64,000 nucleotides of DNA, taken from the NCBI GenBank assembly GCA_027625915.1, contig JANTQA010000023.1, positions 2,232,001 through 2,296,000 on the forward strand. Direction: 5' to 3'. The DNA comes from Anaeramoeba flamelloides (Eukaryota; Metamonada; Anaeramoebidae). The translations under genes and the position numbers were made by a program. The notes under the pieces were generated by a model, which saw nothing but the letters and a program-made list of their open reading frames with translations, had not been told where the DNA came from and ran no database searches. Below are positions 10,050 through 19,912 of the stretch, piece by piece; position 1 is the first letter of the stretch, and the number at the start of each line of letters is the position of its first letter.

Positions 10050-13000
10050 ATGATTGAAGATTTAGGATTTAAGTACACAAAGAAATTTCTTGAACCAAGC
10101 AAAAGAATAATAAAACAATTTCAGCCGAGTAAGAAGCAATTGAACCAAACACAAGGATTTGGAAGAACAATAATAAGAACTTTCAATTACATTTTTACCA
10201 TTAGCCAAACGAACGTAGGCTTTCTGGAAATTTATAATCTAGCGACTTCTAAATGCACCCAACAAAAAATCCATAATGGGAACATTTTGGATATTGCATT
10301 CAATGGGCTGCCCACGAATGTGTTTGCAACTGTAGGGTCTGATCATACTTTCAAAGTCTGGGGTATGGTAAGAGACCGACTAGTTAAAAAAATAGCTGTA
10401 GTCTTAGGCAAAGAAAACACTGCGACGAGGATCATTTGGAATCCCATTTGGAATAACATTTTGGCAACGTGTACACCTGCAAAACAAATAATTGTGAACA
10501 AAGAAAAGAAATTTATTCACCCAAAATTGATGGTCTGGAATTTAAAAGAGTTCTACAATCAGGCAAGCACAAAGAGAAGAACTGTCACATTTCATAAGGT
10601 ACGAGACTATACAAATGGAGTCCTCATTGCAAGCACGCCCGGAAAGTGTGCAATCAGCGAAATCTCATTTAATGTATCCGGTACCTTAATAGCTACGGGT
10701 TCCATGGATGGTACTCTAGCATTGTGGGAGCTTTCATTAACCAAGAACCAACTAAAAATGGTCTCAAATTTACAATTGGAAAACAATTTTCAACCAGTCT
10801 CGAAAATAATGTTCTGTGGCAGCCAAAACAAACAACTCCAACAAACAAGAAACAATTATCTAATAATTTCAGATAGTCACACACTTGCCATTTATCATTT
10901 ATCGTCTACAAAATTGATTAAAATTAAAGAAATTGAGTTTTCAAAATTTTTCAATCCCCAAACAAATGAAGAACAAAAAAAAGTAGAAAAAGAAGGTGGC
11001 CTTACAAAATTGCAAGAATCGAAAAATCTTAGAAATTGCAATCATGTTATAATGGATAAAGATTCAAAATTTGTTCTAATTGGAAATTCTTCATCACCAA
11101 ATAGTTTATTATTGTATCTTGGTATGGGGAAAAAAATTACCATCAACAGAATTTTCCAATTCCAAATCGGACCAATTTCGGGCATTTTTGCAAATAGATT
11201 CCATGACCAGCCAAAAAATCAAAAAAAAAATCCCTGTAATAATGATCTAAACTTTATTACCTTTCAACCAAACATTGGAATTTCTGAATTTAATTTGTCA
11301 TATCATAAAATTATCAATAACCCAACTGCTAGCCCAATACAAAAAAAATCTGTTGATGTTCGAATGACAAAAAGCCCAAAATCACAACAAAATGAAAAAA
11401 AGCCCAAGAACAATAATAAGAACAAGGGATGGGAAAAGGAAAAGAAAAAATTACAAGAAATAGAAAAAGAAAAAAAAAAATTAAATCAAAACGAAAAAAA
11501 TACTAAGAATACGACTAAGAAAAATCAAAATTTTAAGAAAATGATTAAAAGAAGAAGAAAAAGAAAAGAAAAAAGAAAAAGAAAAGAAAAAGAAAAAGAA
11601 AAAGAAAAAGAAAAAGAAAAAGAAAAAGGAAAAGCAAAAGCAAAAGGAAAGGAAAATGAAACAAATACTAAGAATACGACTAAGAAAAATCAAAATTTTA
11701 AGAAAATGATTAAAAGAAGAAGAAAAAGAAAAGAAAAAAGAAAAAGAAAAGAAAAAGAAAAAGAAAAAGAAAAAGAAAAAGAAAAAGAAAAAGAAAAAGA
11801 AAAAGAAAAATTAAATCAAAATGAAACAAATACTAAGAATACGACTAAGAAAAATCAAAATTTAAAAGAAAAAGAAAATGTAAAAGAAAAACAAATGGAA
11901 AATGAAAACCAAAACCAAAACCAAAAAGAAAAAGAAAATGGAGGATTTAATAATAAGAAAAGAGAAATAAATTCTTCTCAACCTAAAAAAACACTTGAAA
12001 AAAAAAAAAAATTATCGGATAAACAAATAAAATTAATTCAGAAAGAATTAGAAACTGATCTTCAAAGACAAGAAGAAAATGTGAAAAAAATTAACAATTT
12101 TGAAACTTTTTCTAAATATTTTTTTTATGAGTTACACACTTTCCAAGGTACATTTTTAAATAAGATGGAACAAAGCATTAGTCAATCTAATATTAAACAA
12201 AAAAATGATATTCAAATTAATTTTCGAAGCAGAGAAACCTCCCACAAGAATGAATATAATACAAAATCACAAATGTTATTAAATCAAATTAAAACAACAA
12301 TTGGCCCAATCATTGAAAAAATACTCGAAGGTGAATTAATATTAATTTTTCAACAAATCAACAAAATAAAAAAAAATCAGACCATTGCAAATAATAAATC
12401 AAACAAGAACAAAGACAAATTGAACAATATTCTTGAACCTAATAATGGTAATTCCTTGAAGTTTCAATTTGAAAAATATTTCATTGATTATTTTACAAAT
12501 CAAAAAAATTATAAAAATTTAATTACGAACGTAATTTCTCACTTTAATCAAAGTTTAAAAGCTGTTTTTGAACGAAGTTATCAAATCCGTTTAAGAAAAC
12601 ATTCAACGTATTCAAAGGAAAAATATTTTCGTCAAATTCTCCAAGATTTAAATTATTATAATAATGAATTAGATCTCAAATATAAAAAAAAAATGAATCA
12701 AATAAAATCCGATTCATTGCATAATAATAATGTTATGGATAGTAAAAATAATACATTTACCATTAATCAAATCGAAAATAAAACGAAAATTAATGAAATT
12801 TTTCTGAATTTAAAAGATAAAATTACAGAAGAAATTAAGCTTAAAATTCAAAAGATGAATTTAAAAATTGATAAGGAATTAATTGAAATAGAAAATAACA
12901 AAAATGAATTAAAAAAAAACAAATTTGAAAATAAGAAAACAAAACAAATTAATAATGAAAATCGACAAAATAATAATGCGATAAAAGGTAAAAAAGCGGA

Positions 13001-14039
13001 AAAAGAATTGAAAAAGAAAAAAGAAAAGAAAAAGAAAAAAGACAAGGAAAAGAGAAAGGGGAAAAAAGGGAATGGAAAAAAGGGAAAAGGAAAGGAAAGG
13101 GAAAAGAAAAGAGAAAAGGAAATGAAAATGAAAAGAGAAATAGAAAGTGAAAGAGAAAGAGAAAGAGAAATGGAAAGGGAAATGGAAAGGAAAAGGGAAA
13201 AGGAAAAGGAAAAGGAAATTGAAAGAAAAAGGGAAAGGGAAAGGGAAAGGGAAAGGGAAAGGGAAAGGGAAAGGGAAATGGAAATGGAAATGGAAAGGAA
13301 AAGGGAAAAGGGAAAGGAAATTGAAAGAGAAATAGAAAGAGAAAGAGAAAGGAAAAGAGAAAGGGAAATGGAAAATGAAATAGAGGAAGGAAATGGATTA
13401 AATGAAGAAAAAGAACATTCGAAAAATAATGAATATGATTATGGTTACGATTACAAATATACAAAAGATGAAGAAAATTATAACAGTGGTGGTGATGGTA
13501 GCGATAATTATGATAATGATTATGATGACGATGATAATCTAATAGAAAAACAAAAAAATGAAAAAGAAATTTACAAGAAAAATAAATATGATAAACATAT
13601 TAAGAATTATATAGATGAAAAAACTTTGAATTTGACAGAACAAGTAGCGGTATTATTTAAAAATGGCCAAATTGAAGAAGCATTAAGACATACAATGAGA
13701 AGTGATAACCAAAAACTATTACTAGGAATTTGTTCGAGATTAAATCACTTAAAAACAACCAAAATACTCTCAACCGAGATATTAATCTGCTTATTATTTA
13801 AATTGTCTGAAAAAATTTCGTGGGAAATGGAAATAAAAGTTAAATGGATAATTGCAATTATTAGACAATTATTAACAGAAAATATCGGGGGCGAATATAT
13901 TATTTTTGTTTCAAATTATTTAGAAAAATTTAAACGCACCCTAGATAATTTTATAAAAAATACTAAAGTTTCATCAAAAGATACCATTTATGATCTGGAT
14001 AATTTATTAAATTTGATATACCGATTTCAAAAACTTTAA
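10050..14039 (+). CDS. EDC4: Edc4/Ge-1-like mRNA-decapping scaffold (1329 aa)
   Basis: The start is ATG at 10050; the frame is open one codon earlier but that codon is TTG. Residues about 30-430 form a WD40 propeller: TVGSDHTFKVW (~residue 97) and IATGSMDGTLALWEL (~residue 216) are clear blades. The centre is low-complexity, lysine/glutamate rich (about 450-640 and 985-1117), with a helical segment between. The last ~140 residues (from about 1188, including LTEQVAVLFKNGQIEEALRH) are all-helical and resemble the conserved C-terminal domain of Edc4/Ge-1/Varicose, which follows the pattern 'short helix, G-x-x-x-x-A, helical repeats'. Edc4 bridges Dcp1 and Dcp2 in P-bodies. WD40 at the N-terminus, a long disordered linker and this C-terminus is the Edc4 architecture. 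The assignment is by pattern, not by search; another WD40 scaffold is possible. Confidence 0.72.
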   Translation: MIEDLGFKYTKKFLEPSKRIIKQFQPSKKQLNQTQGFGRTIIRTFNYIFTISQTNVGFLEIYNLATSKCTQQKIHNGNILDIAFNGLPTNVFATVGSDHTFKVWGMVRDRLVKKIAVVLGKENTATRIIWNPIWNNILATCTPAKQIIVNKEKKFIHPKLMVWNLKEFYNQASTKRRTVTFHKVRDYTNGVLIASTPGKCAISEISFNVSGTLIATGSMDGTLALWELSLTKNQLKMVSNLQLENNFQPVSKIMFCGSQNKQLQQTRNNYLIISDSHTLAIYHLSSTKLIKIKEIEFSKFFNPQTNEEQKKVEKEGGLTKLQESKNLRNCNHVIMDKDSKFVLIGNSSSPNSLLLYLGMGKKITINRIFQFQIGPISGIFANRFHDQPKNQKKNPCNNDLNFITFQPNIGISEFNLSYHKIINNPTASPIQKKSVDVRMTKSPKSQQNEKKPKNNNKNKGWEKEKKKLQEIEKEKKKLNQNEKNTKNTTKKNQNFKKMIKRRRKRKEKRKRKEKEKEKEKEKEKEKGKAKAKGKENETNTKNTTKKNQNFKKMIKRRRKRKEKRKRKEKEKEKEKEKEKEKEKEKEKLNQNETNTKNTTKKNQNLKEKENVKEKQMENENQNQNQKEKENGGFNNKKREINSSQPKKTLEKKKKLSDKQIKLIQKELETDLQRQEENVKKINNFETFSKYFFYELHTFQGTFLNKMEQSISQSNIKQKNDIQINFRSRETSHKNEYNTKSQMLLNQIKTTIGPIIEKILEGELILIFQQINKIKKNQTIANNKSNKNKDKLNNILEPNNGNSLKFQFEKYFIDYFTNQKNYKNLITNVISHFNQSLKAVFERSYQIRLRKHSTYSKEKYFRQILQDLNYYNNELDLKYKKKMNQIKSDSLHNNNVMDSKNNTFTINQIENKTKINEIFLNLKDKITEEIKLKIQKMNLKIDKELIEIENNKNELKKNKFENKKTKQINNENRQNNNAIKGKKAEKELKKKKEKKKKKDKEKRKGKKGNGKKGKGKEREKKREKEMKMKREIESEREREREMEREMERKREKEKEKEIERKREREREREREREREREMEMEMERKREKGKEIEREIERERERKREREMENEIEEGNGLNEEKEHSKNNEYDYGYDYKYTKDEENYNSGGDGSDNYDNDYDDDDNLIEKQKNEKEIYKKNKYDKHIKNYIDEKTLNLTEQVAVLFKNGQIEEALRHTMRSDNQKLLLGICSRLNHLKTTKILSTEILICLLFKLSEKISWEMEIKVKWIIAIIRQLLTENIGGEYIIFVSNYLEKFKRTLDNFIKNTKVSSKDTIYDLDNLLNLIYRFQKL
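11500..11870 (+). repeat. 165-bp in-frame tandem duplication in the Edc4-like gene
   Basis: The block TACTAAGAATACGACTAAGA starts at 11501, 11666 and 11831, so the period is exactly 165 bp or 55 codons. Copies 1 and 2 are nearly identical through the RRRKRKEKRKRKEK coding stretch. The third copy is partial. The unit ends in (AAAGAA)n coding KEKEKE. Confidence 0.9.
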
Positions 14040-14528
14040 AATTTTTAATTTTTCTTTCTTCTATACTTACAATTTCTTTAAATAAAGATAAATATACCTT
14101 TTAGAAGCAGTTTTTGTGTAATTTTTTTTTTTATATTCAATGTAATATCAACCTTATAAAAAAAAATATAAATGTTAAAAATTTCTATAAATTATTGAAA
14201 GTATCAATATAGACTAAGCTAGTATGAAAAAATATAATTGAAAATTTCAAGTTTTTCAAAAATACTACTTTCATTAACCTTTTATTATCGATAATAACGT
14301 TTATTCACAATGTAATCAACAATATCGAACTTCAAATTCTTAAGATTATTCTATTTAGTGTTTTTGCAATAAAACCTTTTTTAAAAGTCTTGTATCAAGA
14401 AAAAAATGGTAGTTTTTTGGGTAAAAAATTTTCCAATTATATAAAAGAATGTTTTTTAGGTTTAATTCAACTTTGAGATATTTATTTTGATAGTTTATAA
14501 CGAATATTTTTATTTTTATTTCATACCC

Positions 14529-15065
14529 ACCGACCCAATCTTCATTATATTGGTAAGAAGAGTTGCAAAGAAAAAAGTACAAATGGTTACTTGCTAATAC
14601 TATGACACTGAAACACGAAAGTATCAGTAACTTGAAAATAAAACCGAAAAAGCAAAGGTTAAAAATAAAAAAAAAATTTAAGCAAATAAGATCAAAAATA
14701 AAAGAAATTACAACCAATTAAACAACAATCCCCAACTGAGAATTCATGATCATTTATAAAATTATTAAATCCACCATAAGTATATTGAACATGATTTTGG
14801 AAGTCCTTAATTAAATATAGCTTTGGTTTTTTTTTTTTTGATTTTTTACCAATTGACCCTTTTTTAAATTTCTTTTTTTATTTTTTTTTTTTTTGATAAT
14901 TTTTTGCTTTTACTATTTAAACATAAAAAAAAATTGTTGTCCTTTCCCTTGAACAATCATGGAATCTATTATTTTATGCTTAAATTATCTTTGGGGAAAT
15001 TTATGTAAAAGGGATTCTAGAGTGAAATTTATACTTCTTCCATTAACAAATAAATAAATAAGCTT
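14529..15065 (-). pseudogene. dispersed gene-like fragment with signal-peptide-like frame, copy 1
   Basis: On the minus strand this matches 47283-48405 on the plus strand along its whole length, apart from a MITE present only in the second copy. At 14529-14631 the minus frame reads LLILSCFSVIVLASNHLYFF and continues with LCNSSYQYNEDWVG. The second copy gives LLILSCFSVTVLANNLLFFF and ICNSSSQYKEDLVR. The 35 codons align without a gap and most differences fall at third positions. A hydrophobic stretch ending in VLA followed by polar residues looks like a signal peptide and its cleavage site. There is no ATG in the frame, so this is an exon fragment or a relic; no product is claimed. Confidence 0.5.
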
Positions 15066-15680
15066 TTTGAAAATGTTGCACTTATCTAATAAAACTATAT
15101 TAGGGGAAAATTGTCATTGTTACAATCATTCGATATTTCTCTGGTTTTCCAGAATTCATTAGAATTGAGTAGAATTTTATAGATTTTAGTCTTCTTTTGA
15201 ATTCTGGAAAATTTAAAGAAAAGTGTTTTTCAAGTGTAGCAGACTTGATGTAGGGTACTTCGCCTTAGAGATCAATAGAATAGAGAAAAATCAAAAATTT
15301 TACTCAATTATTATACATTCTGGAAAACCTAACGGAAAGTGTCCTAGGTTTTCTTTTACTTTTTGGATTAAACCGAAAATTTATTTAATTTTCTGTTTAT
15401 TTCAAAAATTAAAATAGACCGAACAGATAAATCAAGTCTAATATCATATGATTTCCCATAGATCTAGATAAACTATCGGGAATGATAACTACACAATGTT
15501 AATCTGATTTTGAGTATTTAATGTAAGTAGATTACAAAATTTCAAATTTCAGAATTTGTCAATTTAACTTTTTTTTGAGTATTCCAGAAGAGTAACTTGA
15601 TTAATTTCGTTGGAATTAAGGTTTTTAATAGTTTTGAGATAAAGAATAATAAAGAATATTTTACGAAAAATAGTATTTAC

Positions 15681-16886
15681 GGGGGTAATAACATTTTATA
15701 TTTTTCGAGTGCCTCCATTTATGTGAAACTAAATTCTTCAAATCATTTCTTTAGCCACAGGCATTGATATTTTCATAAATACTAGAGTGGAATATATCCT
15801 AGTATAAGATATTTCCATACCAATAAAAAAAAACGGAAATCAAAAAAATGAAAAAATTGACCAAAAAAAAATAAATAAAGATCATTTATTACTCAATCTT
15901 ATCTGTAACATTTTACACAATAAATTATTCTTTATCTGGTTTCATATTTAATTCTATATGGAAATAATTTTGTTTGGAAAATTTTTGATAAACAAATTAC
16001 TGTTTATTTCTAAAGAATTTCAAAATGAATTTAACAATCTTATTTTCATTTAATTCATCTAATTCTTGTTTTAGTTCAGAAAATCAGAGATTTTTTTAAA
16101 ACTTTTTGAGAATAAGGGTTTATTTGACAAATTCGTTTGATTTTATAATTATTTATTTTCAATCAAATTGGAGAACTCAAAAAAAATTCTGAATCTGATT
16201 GAAATTTTTTCTTGAATTTTTCAATTATTTTGGGTTGAATCTTTTGTAACTTTTTTTTGATTCCGAGAATTCAACCACTTTATTTTAATTTTTGAAATAG
16301 TATTCTATGTTTATTTTGGTTTGATAAAAATATTTCAAAAAAGAATTTTGAAAGTAAATTTGTAAAAAAATGTTTATTAAAATTATAATAAATAGTAATG
16401 GGACCAGAAATTCAAGGAAAAAAATAGTTTGTATTCAAACAAAATAAGAAGATAAAGAAGACTAATCTTCGAAAAAAGGCGTTGATCGATTTTTTTTTTT
16501 TCATTTTTGATTTCAACAAATTTATTTGAAATATGATCTTATGTGTTTGGTATTCTAAAATAAAATATTTGCTTCAAATGTACATCCTTTTGGGTCTATT
16601 TTTTTTGGTATAGTGTTTGAATAATTTCAATCGTTCGTATAAACACATTTCTTGATCCAAAACCTAATTTAATAAAACTCAAAAATTGAATCCAAAAAAA
16701 TTGTTCAAATAATTGAAAAATTCAGTTTTCAACTCTGAATTACTTGGGGTTCGCTTTCTTATCATGAATATACTAGTAAATGATGTTTGGTTCGAAAGTT
16801 TCAATATCTGGTGACACTCAAAAAATAATTTTCTGTCAGGTTAAAACAATTAAAATTATTCAAAATGGTAAAATGTACTTACTTCC
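15681..16886 (+). mobile_element. TTAA-flanked non-autonomous DNA transposon, 1.2 kb, copy 1
   Basis: This is a direct repeat of 29653-30852 along its full length, with highly similar blocks such as GATATTTCCATACCAAT and ACAAATTACTGTTTATTTC. The right end is ATGTACTTACTTCC followed by TTAA; the left end is a decayed inverted version (TTAC then GGGGGTAATAACATTTT). Terminal inverted repeats plus TTAA on both sides in copy 2 point to a TTAA-targeting (piggyBac-like) element. It has no coding capacity. Confidence 0.7.
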
Positions 16887-16890
16887 TTAA

Positions 16891-17232
16891 TTTCAAAAAT
16901 TGTCTAAATTCTTAAATTTTTAAAATCATCAATACTCAAAAATTGTTTAAAAAATATGTTCAAATCTCAATTTTAACTAACAAATTTTATTAAAAAAAAA
17001 TTCACTACTAAGACACAATTGGTACAAGTCTAATTCCTCTCTTAATTATTTTTTTTTCAAAATCCTATCAATATATTATACTCGAACCTATCACCCTAAA
17101 ATGCCATCAAAACCTACTCTAAAAAACTCTAACCGGCCTTATCCTTCCCAAAAAGTTGTTTTAAAATCGAATATATCAATAAAAACTAATAGAATGGACA
17201 TTTTTTGACAATTAAAAATTATTGCTTAAATA
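16891..17232 (-). mobile_element. fragment of the ~500-bp Mutator-like MITE family
   Basis: Matches the distal part of 23295-23798 in the same orientation. Both carry CATCAATACT or CGTCAATACT, then TCTAATT followed by CTCTTAATTATTTTTTT and TTCAAAATCCTA, then the end with TGACAA and ATTTTTC-like sequence. The proximal half is missing, so it is truncated and lies directly against the TTAA element. Confidence 0.55.
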
Positions 17233-17500
17233 TTTGAAAAAATATTTCAACTTTAAATTTTCAAATAAAAAAAAAAAATAAATAATAAAATACAAATAAA
17301 TAATTATTTATCAATAATAATAGTGTTAAATGAATTAGTATGATCTCTAAAAAAAATTAACAATATTTGTAACTATTTTCATTCAAAAAAAATTCACAAA
17401 ATATAAAATAATTAAAAATAAAAATGAAAATAGCGAATTTTGATTATAATTGTTATTGGAATAATAATACTGTAATACGGTTGATTTCAATAAAGATTGA

Positions 17501-19846
17501 TTAAAAAATCAATGAATCCAGTTCATTTAAACATGAAATAAATATTTTTCTTTGATTATCCATTTTTTCTTTTTGAGAGAATTTATTAAATATATTCTCC
17601 TGATTCTGTGTTTTTGATTTACCGGAATTAAACGGAAAAAAATTTTGCTGACTGATATCGCAATCTAGATCTTTCTTCTTCTTCTTCTTGTTATTGCCGC
17701 TACCACTTATATTCGGAGATTTATTTTTAAAAGTGGAATTTTTTAACAGGCTTAACTTGAAACTTCTTTTCGAAGAATGTTCAAACGGCGTTTTTGGCAA
17801 TATAAATGATCTATTGAGACGAAAAGGTGATTTGGCATTTTGTATCAATGTTATTTTTTTCAGTGGAGGGGTATTTTTTGTTTTAGTTTCGGAATTCCAA
17901 GACTTAATTCTATCAAGGGTTGAAATTCTTCGATTATTTTTTTCGGATATAATGATATTTTTTTCTAAAACCTCGATTTTCTTGCTCAAATTATCATTTT
18001 TGATCTTAATTTGATTATTATATTCCTTTTGATTTTTTAATTCATCCATTTTTTGCTTTAATAATTGATTTAATTCGTGATAGCCTAAATCTCTTTTTCT
18101 GTTTTTCAAATTTAATTCTTCAATTCTAAGCTTTAACTGATTTAATTCTAAAAAATGTAAATCTTTTTTATTTACTTTTTTTTTTTTATTTCCACTGTTT
18201 TCATTTAAAATCGAAACGATTTTAGAATTCATATTTTGAATATTTTGTAAAGTTTTGTTATTATAATTATCCAATTCTCTGGTTAACTGTTTATTATTTT
18301 TTTCCAATGTGTGTATTTTTAATTGTGAATCTGTATCCTTTTCATTTATTTTCATAATATATTGCTTTAGGTTATTAATTATTGATGTATTTTGTTTATC
18401 CGCTTCATAATACTTATCCTTTAATTGTGCCAGTTGGTTTTCCTTTTTTAAAAGAAGTGTACGTAGCTTTTCAATTTCATGGAGATCACTATTGATTTTC
18501 AATGGGATCACTTTAATGGTCTTTTGTAATAGTTCTTCCGATTTACGAAGTCTTTCCCGGAGCTTTTGTGTTTTCTCTTGAGTGATATCTTTAATTAGTT
18601 GATTTTCATTTTTCAATTCGCGGATTGTTTCTTCTTTTTTCGTTATTTCTTCTTTTAATTCACTGTTTTGATCAATGATTGTTTTAGTTGTACTTTCACA
18701 GATATTCGCTTTTTGATTCAATTGGGTCATTTCTTTTTCTTTAAGCAATGCCAAATTCATTAATCTTTCATTTGTAGTTTGTAATTTTATGAGATTATTT
18801 TCATAATTCTTTAATCCACTTTGCTTCTGATTCTTAATTTTTTTGAGTTCAAGTTCAAGATTAACTATATTTTCTTGATAATTAGTAATTAAATCATCCG
18901 TTTTTTTTTTGACAGTTTGCAAAATTGATTTCGTTTTCCTTCTTTGATTTACTTCGACTTCATTTTGTTTCCTTAAATGTTTATTTTTTTGAATTATTAA
19001 TTCAATAGTGTTTTGTAACTCAAGTTGAGATTCCTCATATTCTTTCTTGCTTATTTGGAAATGTTTTTGATTATTAATAATTATATTTTTTAATTTGCCA
19101 ATCTTTTCATTTGAACTTATTAATAACTGAATTAATTCTGTTTTTGGAGATGATAAATATTCGGAAGCATTAATTTCTGTTTTTTCCGAATTTTTTTTTC
19201 TTTCTTCTTCTTGATTTTCTTGAAGAATTTTCATTTCAAGTTCAAACTTTTCTTTTGAGACTATTGCCTCGTCTCTTTCTTCTTCTAATAAATAAATTTG
19301 ATTTTTGAATTCTTTAATTTGATTTTTAAGAGATAAATTTTTAACTGTTGAATCATTTTCTTCGAATTCAAGTTTTGCTTTTATTTCGTTTAATTGGTAG
19401 CTCTTTTTTAATATTTTTTTTTTTAATATTTTATTTTCATTTTCTAATTGTTTAATTATATTTTCTTTTTCTTTTTCTCTTTCTCTTTCTTTTTCTTTTT
19501 CTTTTTCAAATGCTTTTTGATTTTTCATTGATTTTATTAAATGACCATGACTATGGTATGTTTTTTGTTTTATTTTGGTCAATTCAATCGTTTGTGGAGA
19601 TTCTTTATTTTTAACTCCCTGTTTTGTTTCTTTGATTTTTTTATTGTTCTCAAATTCTTCATTTTCATCAAGATTAAATTTGTTTTTGTTTTTTTGTTTT
19701 TTTGTTTTAATATTTTGTGTATTTTTTAATAGACTTGAGCTATATGTTTCTGAAATTTGAAATCTATTATTATTTTTATGAGATCCTTTTGAATAATGCG
19801 AAAATAAACTATTTGGTATTTTTAAATTCTTTAATATTTTTAAATT
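17501..19846 (-). CDS. long coiled-coil protein (about 780 aa, 5' end unresolved)
   Basis: The stop is at 17501-17503 and the frame stays open on the minus strand up to 19912. It has no ATG near its 5' end; the first methionines lie well inside. The reading frame upstream of 19582 still looks coding (SHYSKGSHKNNN, then ISETYSSSLL). A 5' exon is therefore likely, and an acceptor AG at 19847-19848 in phase 0 is one candidate. The body is almost continuous heptad-type sequence rich in K, E, N, L and Q with no proline breaks for about 500 residues. The C-terminal ~150 residues are basic and serine-rich (SPFRLNRSFILPKTPFEHS), with a KKKKKK run. It is probably a cytoskeletal, centrosomal or tethering protein. 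Coiled-coil homology is not diagnostic, so no family is named. Confidence 0.8.
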   Translation of the reverse strand, partial: NLKILKNLKIPNSLFSHYSKGSHKNNNRFQISETYSSSLLKNTQNIKTKKQKNKNKFNLDENEEFENNKKIKETKQGVKNKESPQTIELTKIKQKTYHSHGHLIKSMKNQKAFEKEKEKEREREKEKENIIKQLENENKILKKKILKKSYQLNEIKAKLEFEENDSTVKNLSLKNQIKEFKNQIYLLEEERDEAIVSKEKFELEMKILQENQEEERKKNSEKTEINASEYLSSPKTELIQLLISSNEKIGKLKNIIINNQKHFQISKKEYEESQLELQNTIELIIQKNKHLRKQNEVEVNQRRKTKSILQTVKKKTDDLITNYQENIVNLELELKKIKNQKQSGLKNYENNLIKLQTTNERLMNLALLKEKEMTQLNQKANICESTTKTIIDQNSELKEEITKKEETIRELKNENQLIKDITQEKTQKLRERLRKSEELLQKTIKVIPLKINSDLHEIEKLRTLLLKKENQLAQLKDKYYEADKQNTSIINNLKQYIMKINEKDTDSQLKIHTLEKNNKQLTRELDNYNNKTLQNIQNMNSKIVSILNENSGNKKKKVNKKDLHFLELNQLKLRIEELNLKNRKRDLGYHELNQLLKQKMDELKNQKEYNNQIKIKNDNLSKKIEVLEKNIIISEKNNRRISTLDRIKSWNSETKTKNTPPLKKITLIQNAKSPFRLNRSFILPKTPFEHSSKRSFKLSLLKNSTFKNKSPNISGSGNNKKKKKKDLDCDISQQNFFPFNSGKSKTQNQENIFNKFSQKEKMDNQRKIFISCLNELDSLIF

Positions 19847-19912
19847 CTTTAATATTGTTAAATAAATATAAAATAAAATAACATAAATAAGTAAGTAAAG
19901 AATTAGAACCGA

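Larger units (their letters stand above)
14040..17500. other. spacer filled mostly by repeats
   Basis: No intact gene is supported. It contains a repeat with a conserved reading frame (14529-15065), a 1.2-kb TTAA-flanked element (15681-16886) and a fragment of the Mutator-like MITE family (16891-17232). At 15140-15420 there is a segment with partial similarity to the minus strand of 22980-23280, sharing GTGTCCTAGGTTTTC-like and AAACCGAAAATTT blocks. The remainder shows nothing. Confidence 0.6.

Noticed and set aside
12949-13464. Minus-strand Phe/Pro-rich frame, 171 codons
   Set aside because: Mirror of the KE/RE-rich coding tract of the Edc4-like gene; composition follows from (GAAAGG)n repeats.
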